The notes under the pieces were generated by a model. That model had not been told where the DNA came from and searched no databases. It saw nothing but the letters and a program-made list of their open reading frames with translations. Shown one piece after another: positions 16,692-24,425 of a stretch of 37,599 nucleotides of DNA. Where the stretch lies: the NCBI GenBank assembly GCA_910587915.1, contig CAJUOB010000027.1, forward strand, positions 1 to 37,599, written 5' to 3'. The translations under genes and the position numbers were made by a program. This DNA comes from an uncultured Muribaculaceae bacterium. Its GTDB lineage: Bacteria > Bacteroidota > Bacteroidia > Bacteroidales > Muribaculaceae. How positions within the stretch are numbered: position 1 is the first letter of the stretch; each line of letters opens with the position of its first letter.

Positions 16692-17072
16692 TCAGATGGT
16701 GGATGTGGGGAATAGCCGTTTGTAGATTCGGCGGAAATTGTCGTCGGTCGAGCAGAGGGCGGCGGCGTTTGTCTCATAGTCGGCTCCGTAGAGACCCTGC
16801 AGGAGGTCGGCGAGATACTTGTGCTCACGATCCTTGTCGATAGTTGCAGCTACGAGTCGACGCACAGCAGGACGGTAGCCATCGGCATCGATGGCGTGCA
16901 GATAGCGTGCGGCACTTGCCATGAACTGGCCCGAGAGGTCCACGCGCTCCATGTTGTCGATTATTTTCTCGATTGCATCGGGGTCGCATTCGCCTATATG
17001 GTTGGCCAGATACTCATAGCTTTGAAGCCCGTCGGGATCGTGCTTCAAGGTCTTTATGTCGTCTTCGGTCAT
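16692..17072 (-). CDS. Small helical protein of unknown function
   Basis: A 126-residue protein predicted from its composition to be all-helical and soluble, with no signal peptide and no family I recognise. It starts MTEDDIKTLKHD; a frame open further upstream (to 17108) would overlap the promoter, so the ATG at 17072 is chosen. The pattern of short helices with ALCSTDDNFRRIYKRLFP at the end could suit a protein-binding role. It is the first gene of a three-gene unit, 2 nt ahead of the cyclophilin gene. Confidence 0.7.
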   Translation of the reverse strand: MTEDDIKTLKHDPDGLQSYEYLANHIGECDPDAIEKIIDNMERVDLSGQFMASAARYLHAIDADGYRPAVRRLVAATIDKDREHKYLADLLQGLYGADYETNAAALCSTDDNFRRIYKRLFPTSTI

Positions 17073-17105
17073 GTGATTCCTGTTTATAATTAATCTTACA
17101 ACAGG

Positions 17106-17113
17106 CAAAGATA
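17106..17113 (-). promoter_or_regulatory. Promoter -7 box of the cyclophilin/M16 operon
   Basis: Minus-strand TATCTTTG about 33 nt before the ATG at 17072. The -33 region is not conserved. Confidence 0.6.
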
Positions 17114-17184
17114 AGTTTTTTTTCCTTAACTACCGCTATATGGCATGTGTTTCTATCTTTTGAGCCCGACTATGGTTGCGTGGT

Positions 17185-17379
17185 TCAGAATATCATTGAG
17201 AGTGTCACGACGATTATCAGGACTATCAACCATATGATAAATGTGTAGAAACTTTGTTTGTCATTGTCATGGACATACTTCGCCACAAATTTCTTTATTC
17301 GTGGATATCCATAGACACCTATTGCTGAAAAGATACATAACAGCCAGATAGGCGTGGCGTTCGGATTCTGAGAAATCAT
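17185..17379 (-). CDS. Small two-helix membrane protein, unknown
   Basis: A 64-residue protein with two membrane segments (about 9-26, PIWLLCIFSAIGVYGY, and 42-63, FYTFIIWLIVLIIVVTLSMIF) joined by a basic loop (PRIKKFVAKY). The ATG overlaps the stop of the preceding small gene (ATGA, 17376-17379). Its stop is directly followed, in another frame, by codons for ILNHATIVGLKR and a stop at 17153. That tail closely matches the C-terminus of the 91-residue protein at 18065-18340, so this gene may carry a one-base frameshift and have lost its native end. Function unknown. Confidence 0.6.
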   Translation of the reverse strand: MISQNPNATPIWLLCIFSAIGVYGYPRIKKFVAKYVHDNDKQSFYTFIIWLIVLIIVVTLSMIF

Positions 17380-17645
17380 TTCTGTCTGCGATTTAATAGG
17401 TATTGTTTATTGACACGATATGAAAGTACCCCTACGAGCACGACAAATATTATTGCACACAAGCCCGCGCAGCCACGCATTATCAGCATGGCAGTGTGCG
17501 GGATATCCTCTATCCATATTGTAATAGACAGAAGAAGTATGATTGCTATGGCTATAACAGCCAGCGCTATGTGTTTCAACCGACGATTCTCCGGCGTATT
17601 ATAGAGTCGGTTCATCTCTTCCCGGGTCTGTGAATTATTTTTCAT
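17376..17645 (-). CDS. Small membrane protein, unknown
   Basis: An 89-residue protein with a hydrophilic N-terminus (MKNNSQTREEMNRLYNTPEN), two membrane helices (about 26-45, HIALAVIAIAIILLLSITIW, and 51-75) and a basic tail (RVNKQYLLNRRQK). The ATG at 17645 lies within the 3' end of the preceding small gene (11-nt overlap); a TTG six bases upstream is less likely. It overlaps the next gene by 4 nt. I do not recognise the family. Tight overlaps suggest the products act together at the inner membrane. Confidence 0.6.
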   Translation of the reverse strand: MKNNSQTREEMNRLYNTPENRRLKHIALAVIAIAIILLLSITIWIEDIPHTAMLIMRGCAGLCAIIFVVLVGVLSYRVNKQYLLNRRQK

Positions 17646-17736
17646 TGTCAAGTGTTTCCAAAGCTTTTTTCAGAACATTGTCATCGCCATGCAATACGCT
17701 CTCGGATTCCAGGATGGCGAATAAAATTGATTTCAT
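17635..17736 (-). CDS. 33-residue peptide, first gene of a small operon
   Basis: The peptide (MKSILFAILESESVLHGDDN then VLKKALETLDNEK) is amphipathic and acidic, with no membrane helix. The start fits the promoter at 17791-17820, giving a leader of about 50 nt. The two small membrane-protein genes that follow overlap in series. It could be a regulatory or structural peptide, or merely a translated leader. It is too short to assign. Confidence 0.45.
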   Translation of the reverse strand: MKSILFAILESESVLHGDDNVLKKALETLDNEK

Positions 17737-17790
17737 ATTTGGTCGAGAGTGTTTGCTATTTAAGATGACATTGTTATTTGGATTATGGCG

Positions 17791-17820
17791 CAAATTTAGT
17801 TGAAAACTGCCTAAGACCAA
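17791..17820 (-). promoter_or_regulatory. Promoter of the small-protein operon
   Basis: Minus-strand TTG (17820-17818), 19-nt spacer, TAAATTTG (17798-17791). It is a good consensus match and supports real transcription of the short genes downstream. Confidence 0.7.
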
Positions 17821-17883
17821 TTACAACACCTTACATTGATTGTCTTAAAATGCTGATTGTCAGTGGTGAAGGCGCGTGCGGTC

Positions 17884-17967
17884 TTACTTAGTCCTCTTTT
17901 GGCCTGAATTTGTATCGGTTTGTATCCAAATGCGCTTGTGCTCTGTGTTTTGATTTTCTTGACTCAT
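17884..17967 (-). CDS. Possible 27-residue leaderless peptide
   Basis: The frame begins MSQENQNTEHKRIWIQTD and ends after 27 codons at TAA. It is hydrophilic and matches nothing I know. Its main support is that the ATG lies exactly 4 nt after a perfect -7 box (TACTTTTG, 17979-17972), as for three real genes in this window. Without that it would be dismissed; it may be only a short transcript. Confidence 0.25.
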   Translation of the reverse strand: MSQENQNTEHKRIWIQTDTNSGQKRTK

Positions 17968-17981
17968 AACGCAAAAGTACA

Positions 17982-18038
17982 CAAAAATTGCACATATGAC
18001 GACTGCCGACAATAAAAATTGTCGGCAGAGCAATTTTT
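17982..18038. terminator. Long palindrome, probably a bidirectional terminator
   Basis: CTGCCGACAAT (18003-18013) and ATTGTCGGCAG (18018-18028) form a perfect 11-bp stem with an AAAA loop. Outside it, AAAAATTGC (17983-17991) and GCAATTTTT (18030-18038) also pair, leaving an 11-nt bulge on one side. Either strand would end in TTTTT. It lies 27 nt after the stop of the 91-residue membrane protein and just ahead of the TACTTTTG box at 17972-17979. Confidence 0.6.
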
Positions 18039-18064
18039 CCTTAAGCGCTGTCAGATGGATATTT

Positions 18065-18340
18065 CTATCTTTTGAGTCCGGTGATGGTGGCGGCTGTCGG
18101 TGCCGAAAGGTGCCCCGATGGGAGAGCGGACAGCATGAGCATGGCACACCCGGCTATGGATACGATAAGGCATGCGATTTTGTATCGGCGGAATTTCGAA
18201 CGCAGGAATGCCCGGAAAGCGGGTAGGGGAGGGGTGATTCGCGATAGATGGTGGTATCGAAGAGCTCCATATATGAGTATGAAAGCGCCGAGAAGCAGAA
18301 GCCCCGCGCCGAGAAGAGTCCATAGTTCAGTCATTGCCAT
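18065..18340 (-). CDS. Small two-helix membrane protein, unknown
   Basis: A 91-residue protein (from MAMTELWTLLGAG) with two membrane helices (about 5-26 and 56-76), a basic loop between them (AFRAFLRSKFRRYK) and a C-terminal tail ending TAATITGLKR. Starts at 18340 or 18334 are equally possible. No TAnnTTTG box is visible upstream. The layout and last residues resemble the region around 17153-17379, so the two are probably diverged paralogues. The gene is divergent from the GH51 gene. No function can be assigned. Confidence 0.5.
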   Translation of the reverse strand: MAMTELWTLLGAGLLLLGAFILIYGALRYHHLSRITPPLPAFRAFLRSKFRRYKIACLIVSIAGCAMLMLSALPSGHLSAPTAATITGLKR

Positions 18341-18432
18341 GATATCATCAGGTGAAAAATACACATCGACAGAAAAACGCTCGGAAGGATGCTTTGGTTT
18401 GGAAAACAGAGAATTTTCCTTCGTGTCACATG

Positions 18433-18463
18433 TTGCAAGACATTGGTTTATTGCCTATCTTTG
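18433..18463 (+). promoter_or_regulatory. Promoter of the GH51 gene, abutting its start
   Basis: TTG (18433-18435), 20-nt spacer and TATCTTTG (18456-18463), then four bases and the ATG at 18468. Both elements are good, so the transcript should begin at or within a few bases of the start codon. Confidence 0.75.
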
Positions 18464-18467
18464 TGGC

Positions 18468-20903
18468 ATGGTAACCAAAATCGCATCTCTTGCCCTCGCT
18501 GCGGCGTTGGGCGTCTCGACGGCTTTCGCGGCCGATATCGAGCTATTCAACTATGCAGTGCCCGGGGGCGACTCCGGACTGCGCCTTGCCTGGCGTGCCG
18601 ACAGCACCTCGCAGTGGGAACCGCTTGGCTATGATTTCGTGAAAAACGACTTCGGCCCCTGGGGCTCGCACAAGAAAATGTACGATCCGAAGCTGTTTGT
18701 CAATGGTGCCGACGGGCGCTGGACGGCAGTGTGGAAAGCCACCAAGGATGGCGACGTTACAGCCCTGACAAGTTCTGCCGATTTTGTAAAGTGGGCTCCT
18801 CAGCGGTATTTCGCGTCGGCTCTCGACATGCCGCGTGACATGTATGCCGCCAATCCGGAGTGTCGCGACAGCGCATCGATAGATGGAAAGATGTACGGTG
18901 GATATGTGCAGAAAGTACCTATGGCGCTGGTCGACAGTCTGAAGAGCTTTGTGGCTCACCGTAAGTCGCTCGACAAGCTCTATGGCGAGATGGCGGCCGA
19001 TGATGCCACCCGTTTTGCCGGCCTTGGGACTGTGAATATGACCGTAAATGCGGTCGATGCACCTGCAAAACCGATTTCAGATTTGCTGGTGGGCATATTC
19101 TTCGAAGATATAAACTACGGAGCAGACGGTGGTCTGTATGCCGAGCTGGTACAGAACCGTGATTTCGAATACAACCCTGCCGACCGCGGTGGCGATGCCA
19201 AGTGGAATTCCACCAAGGCATGGAGCACCGAGGGCGATGGTTCTATGACTATAGAGACCGCGCGGTCGGTACATGCCAATAACAGCCATTATGCCCACAT
19301 TGTGGCCAAGGGCGCATTCACAGTGTCGAACGAAGGCTACGACTCTATTGCAGTGGAGAAAGGTAAAGGCTACAAGCTGTCGCTCATGGCTGCGGTGGAG
19401 AGTCCCTGCAGGGTGAAGGTGAGTCTGATCGGAAAGAATGGCCGTGCGCTTGCATCGAAGGTGCTCACCCTCAAAGGCAAGGGATGGAATACATATAAGG
19501 CCGTGCTTAAGCCGTCGGCTTCGTGCTCGGATGCCTCGCTGGCCCTGCAGTTCGATAAAGGCTCGGTAGCTGATGTGGATATGGTATCGCTGTTCCCGGC
19601 CGCTACTTTCCGGGGTCGTGAGAATGGGCTCCGTGCCGATCTGGCACAGAAGTTGGCCGATATAAAGCCCCGCTTCGTCCGTTTCCCCGGCGGCTGCGTG
19701 GCCCATGGCGACGGAGTGGACAATATCTATGACTGGAAAGGCTCGGTAGGTCCTCTCGAAGCCCGCAAGCCGCTGCGGAATCTCTGGGGTTACCATCAGA
19801 CCCGCGGCCTTGGATATTATGAATATTTCCTTTTCTGCGAGGATATAGGGGCAGAGCCGCTGCCTGTGCTCGCAGCCGGTGTTCCGTGTCAGAATTCCGG
19901 CCACGCACATAGTAAATCGACATGCGCTCTCGACACCTATGGTCAGCAGGGTGGTATACCGATGGAAGATATGCCGCAGTATATCCAGGATGTGCTCGAC
20001 CTTATAGAATATGCTAATGGCCCTGCCGACTCGACCTGGGGTGCGGTACGTGCTGCTGCCGGTCATCCCGAACCGTTTAACCTCAAGTATATCGGTATCG
20101 GTAACGAGGATATGATAACTGAGGTATTCGAGTCGCGTTTCAAGATGATATACGATGCCGTTCGCGCCGCACATCCAGAGGTGACCGTGGTGGGCACTGT
20201 CGGTCCGTTCTACGAAGGCACTGACTATGACCGCGGCTGGGAGCTTGCCCGCGAGCTTGATATCCCCATGGTCGATGAGCACTACTATGTGGCGCCCGGT
20301 TGGCTAATATATAACCGCGATTACTACGACAAGTATCCGCGAGGTGGAACCAAGGTATATCTTGGAGAGTATGCCTCGCATCTGCCCGGCAGACCCAACA
20401 ATGTGGAGACCGCACTTTCCGACGCACTCTATCTAACCGATGTGGAGCGTAACGGCGATGTGGTGGCCATGACATCGTATGCACCGCTGCTTGCCAAGAA
20501 AGGCCATACACAGTGGCGCCCCGATATGATATACTTCGACAATACATCGGTGAACCCCACACCCGAGTACTATGTGCAGAAGCTCTACGGCAACAACAGT
20601 GGAGACTCCTATATTCCCACGATGCTTACAGTGGATTCTGACAATCCAAAGGTGAAAGCTCGCGTGGGAGTGAGCGTTGTGGCCGATAGTTCGACAGGCG
20701 ACCGCATCGTCAAGCTTGTCAATATGCTTCCGGTTGCTGTAAATGCCGACCTTTCGGGTCTCGATCTAAAGGTGCGCACCGTGAAGGGTGAGCGCCTAAC
20801 GGGCGATCCTTCCGATGAAACTGCAAAATCGTCGCCTGTGACTCTGACTGTTCCGACGATGGAACTGCCACCGTACTCATTCACCGTATTCCGCACGAAA
20901 TAA
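18468..20903 (+). CDS. Alpha-L-arabinofuranosidase, GH51, with N-terminal module
   Basis: Secreted retaining glycosidase that removes terminal arabinofuranose from arabinan or arabinoxylan. It has 811 residues with a signal peptide (1-21, FAAD). Residues 25-125 resemble part of a GH43-like propeller (TSSADFVKWAPQRY). From 205 comes a jelly-roll or CBM-type region, then the TIM barrel with VRFPGGCVAHGD (404-415). The acid/base Glu547 is in IGIGNED and the nucleophile Glu634 in VYLGEYASH. The C-terminal beta domain ends PPYSFTVF. The frame is open for 132 codons upstream, but the promoter and signal peptide fix the start at 18468. There is no SusC/SusD pair nearby, so it is an orphan rather than part of a polysaccharide utilisation locus here. 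A terminator follows. Confidence 0.9.
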   Translation: MVTKIASLALAAALGVSTAFAADIELFNYAVPGGDSGLRLAWRADSTSQWEPLGYDFVKNDFGPWGSHKKMYDPKLFVNGADGRWTAVWKATKDGDVTALTSSADFVKWAPQRYFASALDMPRDMYAANPECRDSASIDGKMYGGYVQKVPMALVDSLKSFVAHRKSLDKLYGEMAADDATRFAGLGTVNMTVNAVDAPAKPISDLLVGIFFEDINYGADGGLYAELVQNRDFEYNPADRGGDAKWNSTKAWSTEGDGSMTIETARSVHANNSHYAHIVAKGAFTVSNEGYDSIAVEKGKGYKLSLMAAVESPCRVKVSLIGKNGRALASKVLTLKGKGWNTYKAVLKPSASCSDASLALQFDKGSVADVDMVSLFPAATFRGRENGLRADLAQKLADIKPRFVRFPGGCVAHGDGVDNIYDWKGSVGPLEARKPLRNLWGYHQTRGLGYYEYFLFCEDIGAEPLPVLAAGVPCQNSGHAHSKSTCALDTYGQQGGIPMEDMPQYIQDVLDLIEYANGPADSTWGAVRAAAGHPEPFNLKYIGIGNEDMITEVFESRFKMIYDAVRAAHPEVTVVGTVGPFYEGTDYDRGWELARELDIPMVDEHYYVAPGWLIYNRDYYDKYPRGGTKVYLGEYASHLPGRPNNVETALSDALYLTDVERNGDVVAMTSYAPLLAKKGHTQWRPDMIYFDNTSVNPTPEYYVQKLYGNNSGDSYIPTMLTVDSDNPKVKARVGVSVVADSSTGDRIVKLVNMLPVAVNADLSGLDLKVRTVKGERLTGDPSDETAKSSPVTLTVPTMELPPYSFTVFRTK

Positions 20904-20923
20904 CGGATATTTGCATCGACACA

Positions 20924-20951
20924 CAGGGCGCCTCGTTTCCGGGGCGCCCTG
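20924..20951 (+). terminator. Intrinsic terminator after the GH51 gene
   Basis: CAGGGCGCC (20924-20932) pairs perfectly with GGCGCCCTG (20943-20951), followed by the T-rich CTTGTTCTTGTTCT. It lies between convergent genes and may also stop transcription from the minus strand. Confidence 0.85.
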
Positions 20952-20963
20952 CTTGTTCTTGTT

Positions 20964-22724
20964 CTATAGTATGCGATGGCGTATCAATCTGTCGCTAATG
21001 GCCGGGGCTTCTCTCAGTCTTCTGAGCATGGTGCTGTCGGCGGGCGCCGGTCCGGCTTCCGAGCCGTTCGATCCGATGGCGAATCGCGGGTGATCGGGAG
21101 AGAACGGGGATATACCCATTCCACGCCAAAGGTACGTTCCATATTCGCCGGCGGCATCGAGGATGGCGCTGTACACATCTATTTGACCGATGAATGTAGA
21201 GTCAATTCCGGATTGTGGCGCATTCGTTATTATGAGAGGTGTGATCTGTTTGTCGGATACGAAGCTATAAGAGCCGGCAAGGCCCTCGCGGTATGACGCC
21301 AGTCCCTCGTGGTCGCCTGTGATTACAAGTATGGTGTTTTTCCAGTCGGGACGACTGCGTAGATAGTCCACAAATGTTTTCATGCTGCGGTCTGTGTAAT
21401 TGGCAGCCGTCAGGTAGTTTTTGAGGATTTCAGGATATTTGCCGGTGAGCTTCAGTGAATCCATTGATTCGGGAATGGTGAATGGATTGTGACCGGAATG
21501 TGTGACAAGCATAAGGAACACCTGCTCATTTTCGGGCCAAAGTTTTCCGTCATCGAGCATTTTTACGGATTGGGAGAACAGCGCCTGGTCTGATAATGAA
21601 TTATCGGCCGGCATGAGTGCTCCAGAAGCATTCATGTCGAAATCATCGTGACAAATAAGAGTGTCGGCTCCGAATGCCCTCGCGACAGCACCTTGATTCC
21701 ATGTTGTTGGATGGTCGGAAGTTATGAATATACTGCGCGCTCCGCGTTCTTTCATGGCTTTGGGAATTGTATGGTAGGTGTTTCCGGTATATTTGCCACT
21801 GTATACTGCCGACAGCATCGGGTATTGTCCAGCTATCATCAGCAGTTGTCCGTCGATAGATCGTCCGGCGCGCACCTGCGTGATTACATTGGGGTTATAA
21901 TAGACCGTAGAGTCTGCAACGAGGCTGTTGAGAAATGGGGTTATTTCTTTTCCTTCCAGAGTAAGTCCGATTGGCCAAGATTCAAGCGATTCGCATAATA
22001 TAATTACCACATTGGGTCTGTCCAAGCTGTGCTCGCGGATGCTGCATGCTCCGGCATAACTGTCGGTGGCCGTTTTGTGCCATTTCATCCACTCGGAGTT
22101 CTGAGTCTTTTCAGCTTCGGTCATTTCGGCATCCCTTGTCATCCATTCATAAGCAATACATGCGAAAACGGAATATACCGGAGCCGGAGTGTGCTGCAGT
22201 TCGACCTCGTTGTATAGATAGGCCATTCGTTGTCTGAATCCGCCTCTCGATAAGATCAGGCCATACGATATCGCTGAAAAAACGAGAAGTATGGCTAAAT
22301 AGACTTTAATTGAAGGCCTGTGCCGTACTTTCATCCTCATACTCAAGATGGATGACACGATGATGATTGCCGGAAAAGCGATGTCGTACCATCGCATGGA
22401 GTCGATGACGCTACCGCCGAATTCCTTGAGGTTGGATGCCATCGTGTAGCACTCGAGCGGTATGTGCGATGAATATGTGCGGCAGTACATCAGATTGGCC
22501 TTGAATAATACCGATATTATTGAAAGAACTATAATCTGCCACCGGCTTTTCACAGATATGGCTGCCGGGAGAGAAAACAGGGTAGCACAGGCGATGAGGG
22601 TAGGGTAGATTACTTTGAATTCGAATGGCTTGAAAGATGTGGACAGACAGAAGAATATGTCGAAGCACAGAAATGCGAGTAATGTCGCCGTCCACCAAAG
22701 TATGTAATATCGGTATTTGAACAT
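20964..22724 (-). CDS. LtaS-like phosphoglycerol/phosphoethanolamine transferase (sulfatase fold)
   Basis: A 586-residue inner-membrane enzyme with five hydrophobic segments in the first 165 residues and a periplasmic alkaline-phosphatase-type domain from about 235. NVVIILCESLESW carries the metal ligand Glu245. VTHSGHNPF (408-415) and ITGDHEG (468-474, Asp471 and His472) are metal- and substrate-binding motifs of the LtaS/OpgB group. At the nucleophile position, where LtaS has Thr in GKTSD, this protein has Ser289 (GRSIDGQ). Gram-negatives lack lipoteichoic acid, so it probably decorates a surface or periplasmic glycan or lipid; donor and acceptor are unknown. Its promoter is at 22747-22777. 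Confidence 0.82.
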   Translation of the reverse strand: MFKYRYYILWWTATLLAFLCFDIFFCLSTSFKPFEFKVIYPTLIACATLFSLPAAISVKSRWQIIVLSIISVLFKANLMYCRTYSSHIPLECYTMASNLKEFGGSVIDSMRWYDIAFPAIIIVSSILSMRMKVRHRPSIKVYLAILLVFSAISYGLILSRGGFRQRMAYLYNEVELQHTPAPVYSVFACIAYEWMTRDAEMTEAEKTQNSEWMKWHKTATDSYAGACSIREHSLDRPNVVIILCESLESWPIGLTLEGKEITPFLNSLVADSTVYYNPNVITQVRAGRSIDGQLLMIAGQYPMLSAVYSGKYTGNTYHTIPKAMKERGARSIFITSDHPTTWNQGAVARAFGADTLICHDDFDMNASGALMPADNSLSDQALFSQSVKMLDDGKLWPENEQVFLMLVTHSGHNPFTIPESMDSLKLTGKYPEILKNYLTAANYTDRSMKTFVDYLRSRPDWKNTILVITGDHEGLASYREGLAGSYSFVSDKQITPLIITNAPQSGIDSTFIGQIDVYSAILDAAGEYGTYLWRGMGISPFSPDHPRFAIGSNGSEAGPAPADSTMLRRLREAPAISDRLIRHRIL

Positions 22725-22746
22725 GCGTTTTGATTTATAAGGACTG

Positions 22747-22777
22747 CAAAAGTAGCGATAAATTGGTTCAAACCAAA
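22747..22777 (-). promoter_or_regulatory. Promoter of the LtaS-like gene
   Basis: Minus-strand TTTG (22777-22774), 19-nt spacer, TACTTTTG (22754-22747), 22 nt before the ATG. No convincing box is found for the divergent beta-helix lipoprotein gene in the same 137-nt gap. Confidence 0.75.
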
Positions 22778-22861
22778 GTATTTGAGTGTATTATAATGTG
22801 ATATCAAAAAATCTTAAGAGCAGGAGTATTGATAATAAAGCGGCTGAAATGCCGTTATATA

Positions 22862-24280
22862 ATGGCAATGAAGACTATTATCACTTTTCTCTCCATAGTT
22901 GTGGTGGCTCTCGGGTTGGCGTCGTGTATAGAGGACGGCTTCTCGACTTCTCCGTCGGATCAGCCTGCATTCTCCACCGATACCTTGTATATGGGTGTCG
23001 TGTTTACCGGAGATCCGTCGCCGACAGGTCGGTTTATGGTATATAACCGTCATGAAAAATCGCTGTCGATCAGCGATATCCGTTTGTCGGGCGAAAACGC
23101 CGGCTGCTTCCGTGTGAATGTCGATGGTGTAAGCGGCAATTCGTTCAACGATGTGGAAATCCGATCGAAAGATTCAATCTATGTGTTTGTCGAAGCTACT
23201 TTGCCCGAGGTTTCATCGAATGCTCCCGAGGCAATAACCGCACAGCTCGATTTCACCACCAACGGGGTGGTTAGCAGTGTGACTCTGCGTGCCGATGGCC
23301 AGAATGTCCGCCGGCTTAGAGCGGAGACACTCGTCGGCGATACCCGACTGGATGCCACGTTGCCCTATCAGGTATTTGATTCGCTGGTTGTGGCACCCGG
23401 TGCTACGTTGACGCTTGAACCTGGTACAACGCTCTATTTCCACGACAAGGCTTCGCTGATAGTCCGTGGTTGTCTGATTGCCGAAGGTACTCCTGAGTTA
23501 CCTGTGAATATGACGGGCGACCGTACCGGCAATGTTGTTGGCGACATATCGTTCGATATAATGTCGCGCCAATGGACCGGAATCTACTTCGCGCCGACAT
23601 CTGCCGGTAGCAGCATGTCGCACTGTGATGTGCGCAACACATGGCAAGGTGTGGTGATCGATGGCGATGGTGCCGGAGTGGGTCCTGCGCTCACTCTTCG
23701 CAATTGCCGCTTTCATAACTCGGCGGCCCTTGTGCTCGAGGCATACCACACTTCGGTCGACGCCACCGGTTGCGAGTTTGCCGAAGGTGGTGGCGGATTG
23801 GTGTACCTGCATGGCGGAAGTCATCGCTTCAACCACTGTACATTCGCCAACAATTATCTGTTTTCTGCCATTAGTGGCCCTGCGCTCGGTCTGGGCCATG
23901 TGAGCTCAGACGACAAGACCGGTTTCGACGATGGCTCAGGGTTGCCATACGTCAAAGCTGATATTATAAACAGTATCATCTACGGACTTGGGGCCGACAT
24001 GTCGCATGGCGAGCTCGATGGCACAGACGTGCGAGTGCACCGGTGCCTGCTCAAGAGCTCCGGTACCGACGATGACTTTTTCACTGATTGCCTGTGGGAT
24101 GTAGACCCTCTCTACCGCACGGTGCGGTCCGAGTATTTCTTCGACTATCGCCTGCAGCCGGAATCGCCTGCCATCGGTGCGGCCGACCCTGAGTTCCCGG
24201 CTCCGGCCGATGCCTATGGAAATGAACGTGGCTCTGCGGCCGATCTGGGGGCATATGTTTTTGTAGAGACAGCCGAGTAG
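22862..24280 (+). CDS. Right-handed beta-helix lipoprotein
   Basis: A 472-residue surface or periplasmic lipoprotein. The signal (MAMKTIITFLSIVVVALGLA) ends in LASC, lipidated Cys22 counting from 22862; a start two codons later (22868) is equally good. A beta-sandwich-like region (about 35-145) has SISDIRLSGENAGCF and YVFVEATLP. Parallel beta-helix coils follow (about 185-400): LTLRNCRFHNSAALVLEAY, VDATGCEFAEGGGGLVYL, HRFNHCTFANNYL and ADIINSIIYG. The end (SPAIGAADPEF, then DLGAYVF) is the usual cap seen in choice-of-anchor and pectate-lyase-like Bacteroidetes proteins. Catalytic residues are not evident, so carbohydrate binding is as likely as cleavage. Confidence 0.8.
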   Translation: MAMKTIITFLSIVVVALGLASCIEDGFSTSPSDQPAFSTDTLYMGVVFTGDPSPTGRFMVYNRHEKSLSISDIRLSGENAGCFRVNVDGVSGNSFNDVEIRSKDSIYVFVEATLPEVSSNAPEAITAQLDFTTNGVVSSVTLRADGQNVRRLRAETLVGDTRLDATLPYQVFDSLVVAPGATLTLEPGTTLYFHDKASLIVRGCLIAEGTPELPVNMTGDRTGNVVGDISFDIMSRQWTGIYFAPTSAGSSMSHCDVRNTWQGVVIDGDGAGVGPALTLRNCRFHNSAALVLEAYHTSVDATGCEFAEGGGGLVYLHGGSHRFNHCTFANNYLFSAISGPALGLGHVSSDDKTGFDDGSGLPYVKADIINSIIYGLGADMSHGELDGTDVRVHRCLLKSSGTDDDFFTDCLWDVDPLYRTVRSEYFFDYRLQPESPAIGAADPEFPAPADAYGNERGSAADLGAYVFVETAE

Positions 24281-24312
24281 CCGAAAAGGACTATAAATGG
24301 TCCTAAAAGGCT
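24279..24312 (+). other. Symmetrical hairpin at the stop codon
   Basis: AGCC, GAAA, AGGAC (24279-24291) is mirrored by GTCCT, AAAA, GGCT (24300-24312), giving two short stems separated by a symmetrical A-rich internal loop. No T-tract follows, so a simple intrinsic terminator is unlikely; 3'-end protection is possible. Confidence 0.4.
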
Positions 24313-24330
24313 GATTGCATTCGGTAGGTG

Positions 24331-24361
24331 TTGCTGAAAATGCACAATTGAAGTATCTTTG
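24331..24361 (+). promoter_or_regulatory. Promoter of the PCMD-protein gene
   Basis: TTG (24331-24333), 20-nt spacer, TATCTTTG (24354-24361). The leader to the ATG at 24426 is about 58 nt. Confidence 0.75.
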
Positions 24362-24425
24362 TCGTTTGAACAGCAAGGCGGTGATGTGTGTTTTTAATAT
24401 ACACACATAAGTCTTACAGTATCTT

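Noticed and set aside
17884..18147. 87-codon version of the short frame at 17884-17967
   Set aside because: The N-terminal 60 codons run through a perfect palindrome and a promoter box and overlap the end of another gene; only the last 27 codons have any positional support.
18072..18467. 132-codon upstream extension of the GH51 frame
   Set aside because: The promoter at 18433-18463 and a signal peptide at 18468 fix the start; the extension is antisense to the 91-residue membrane protein.
19077..20282. 401-codon minus-strand frame inside the GH51 gene
   Set aside because: It is a long open frame caused by codon bias opposite a clear GH51 enzyme; the translation has no recognisable domain. 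Similar antisense frames at 5805-6839, 7226-8137, 9402-10478, 28107-28967, 33298-34329 and 35332-36300 were rejected for the same reason.
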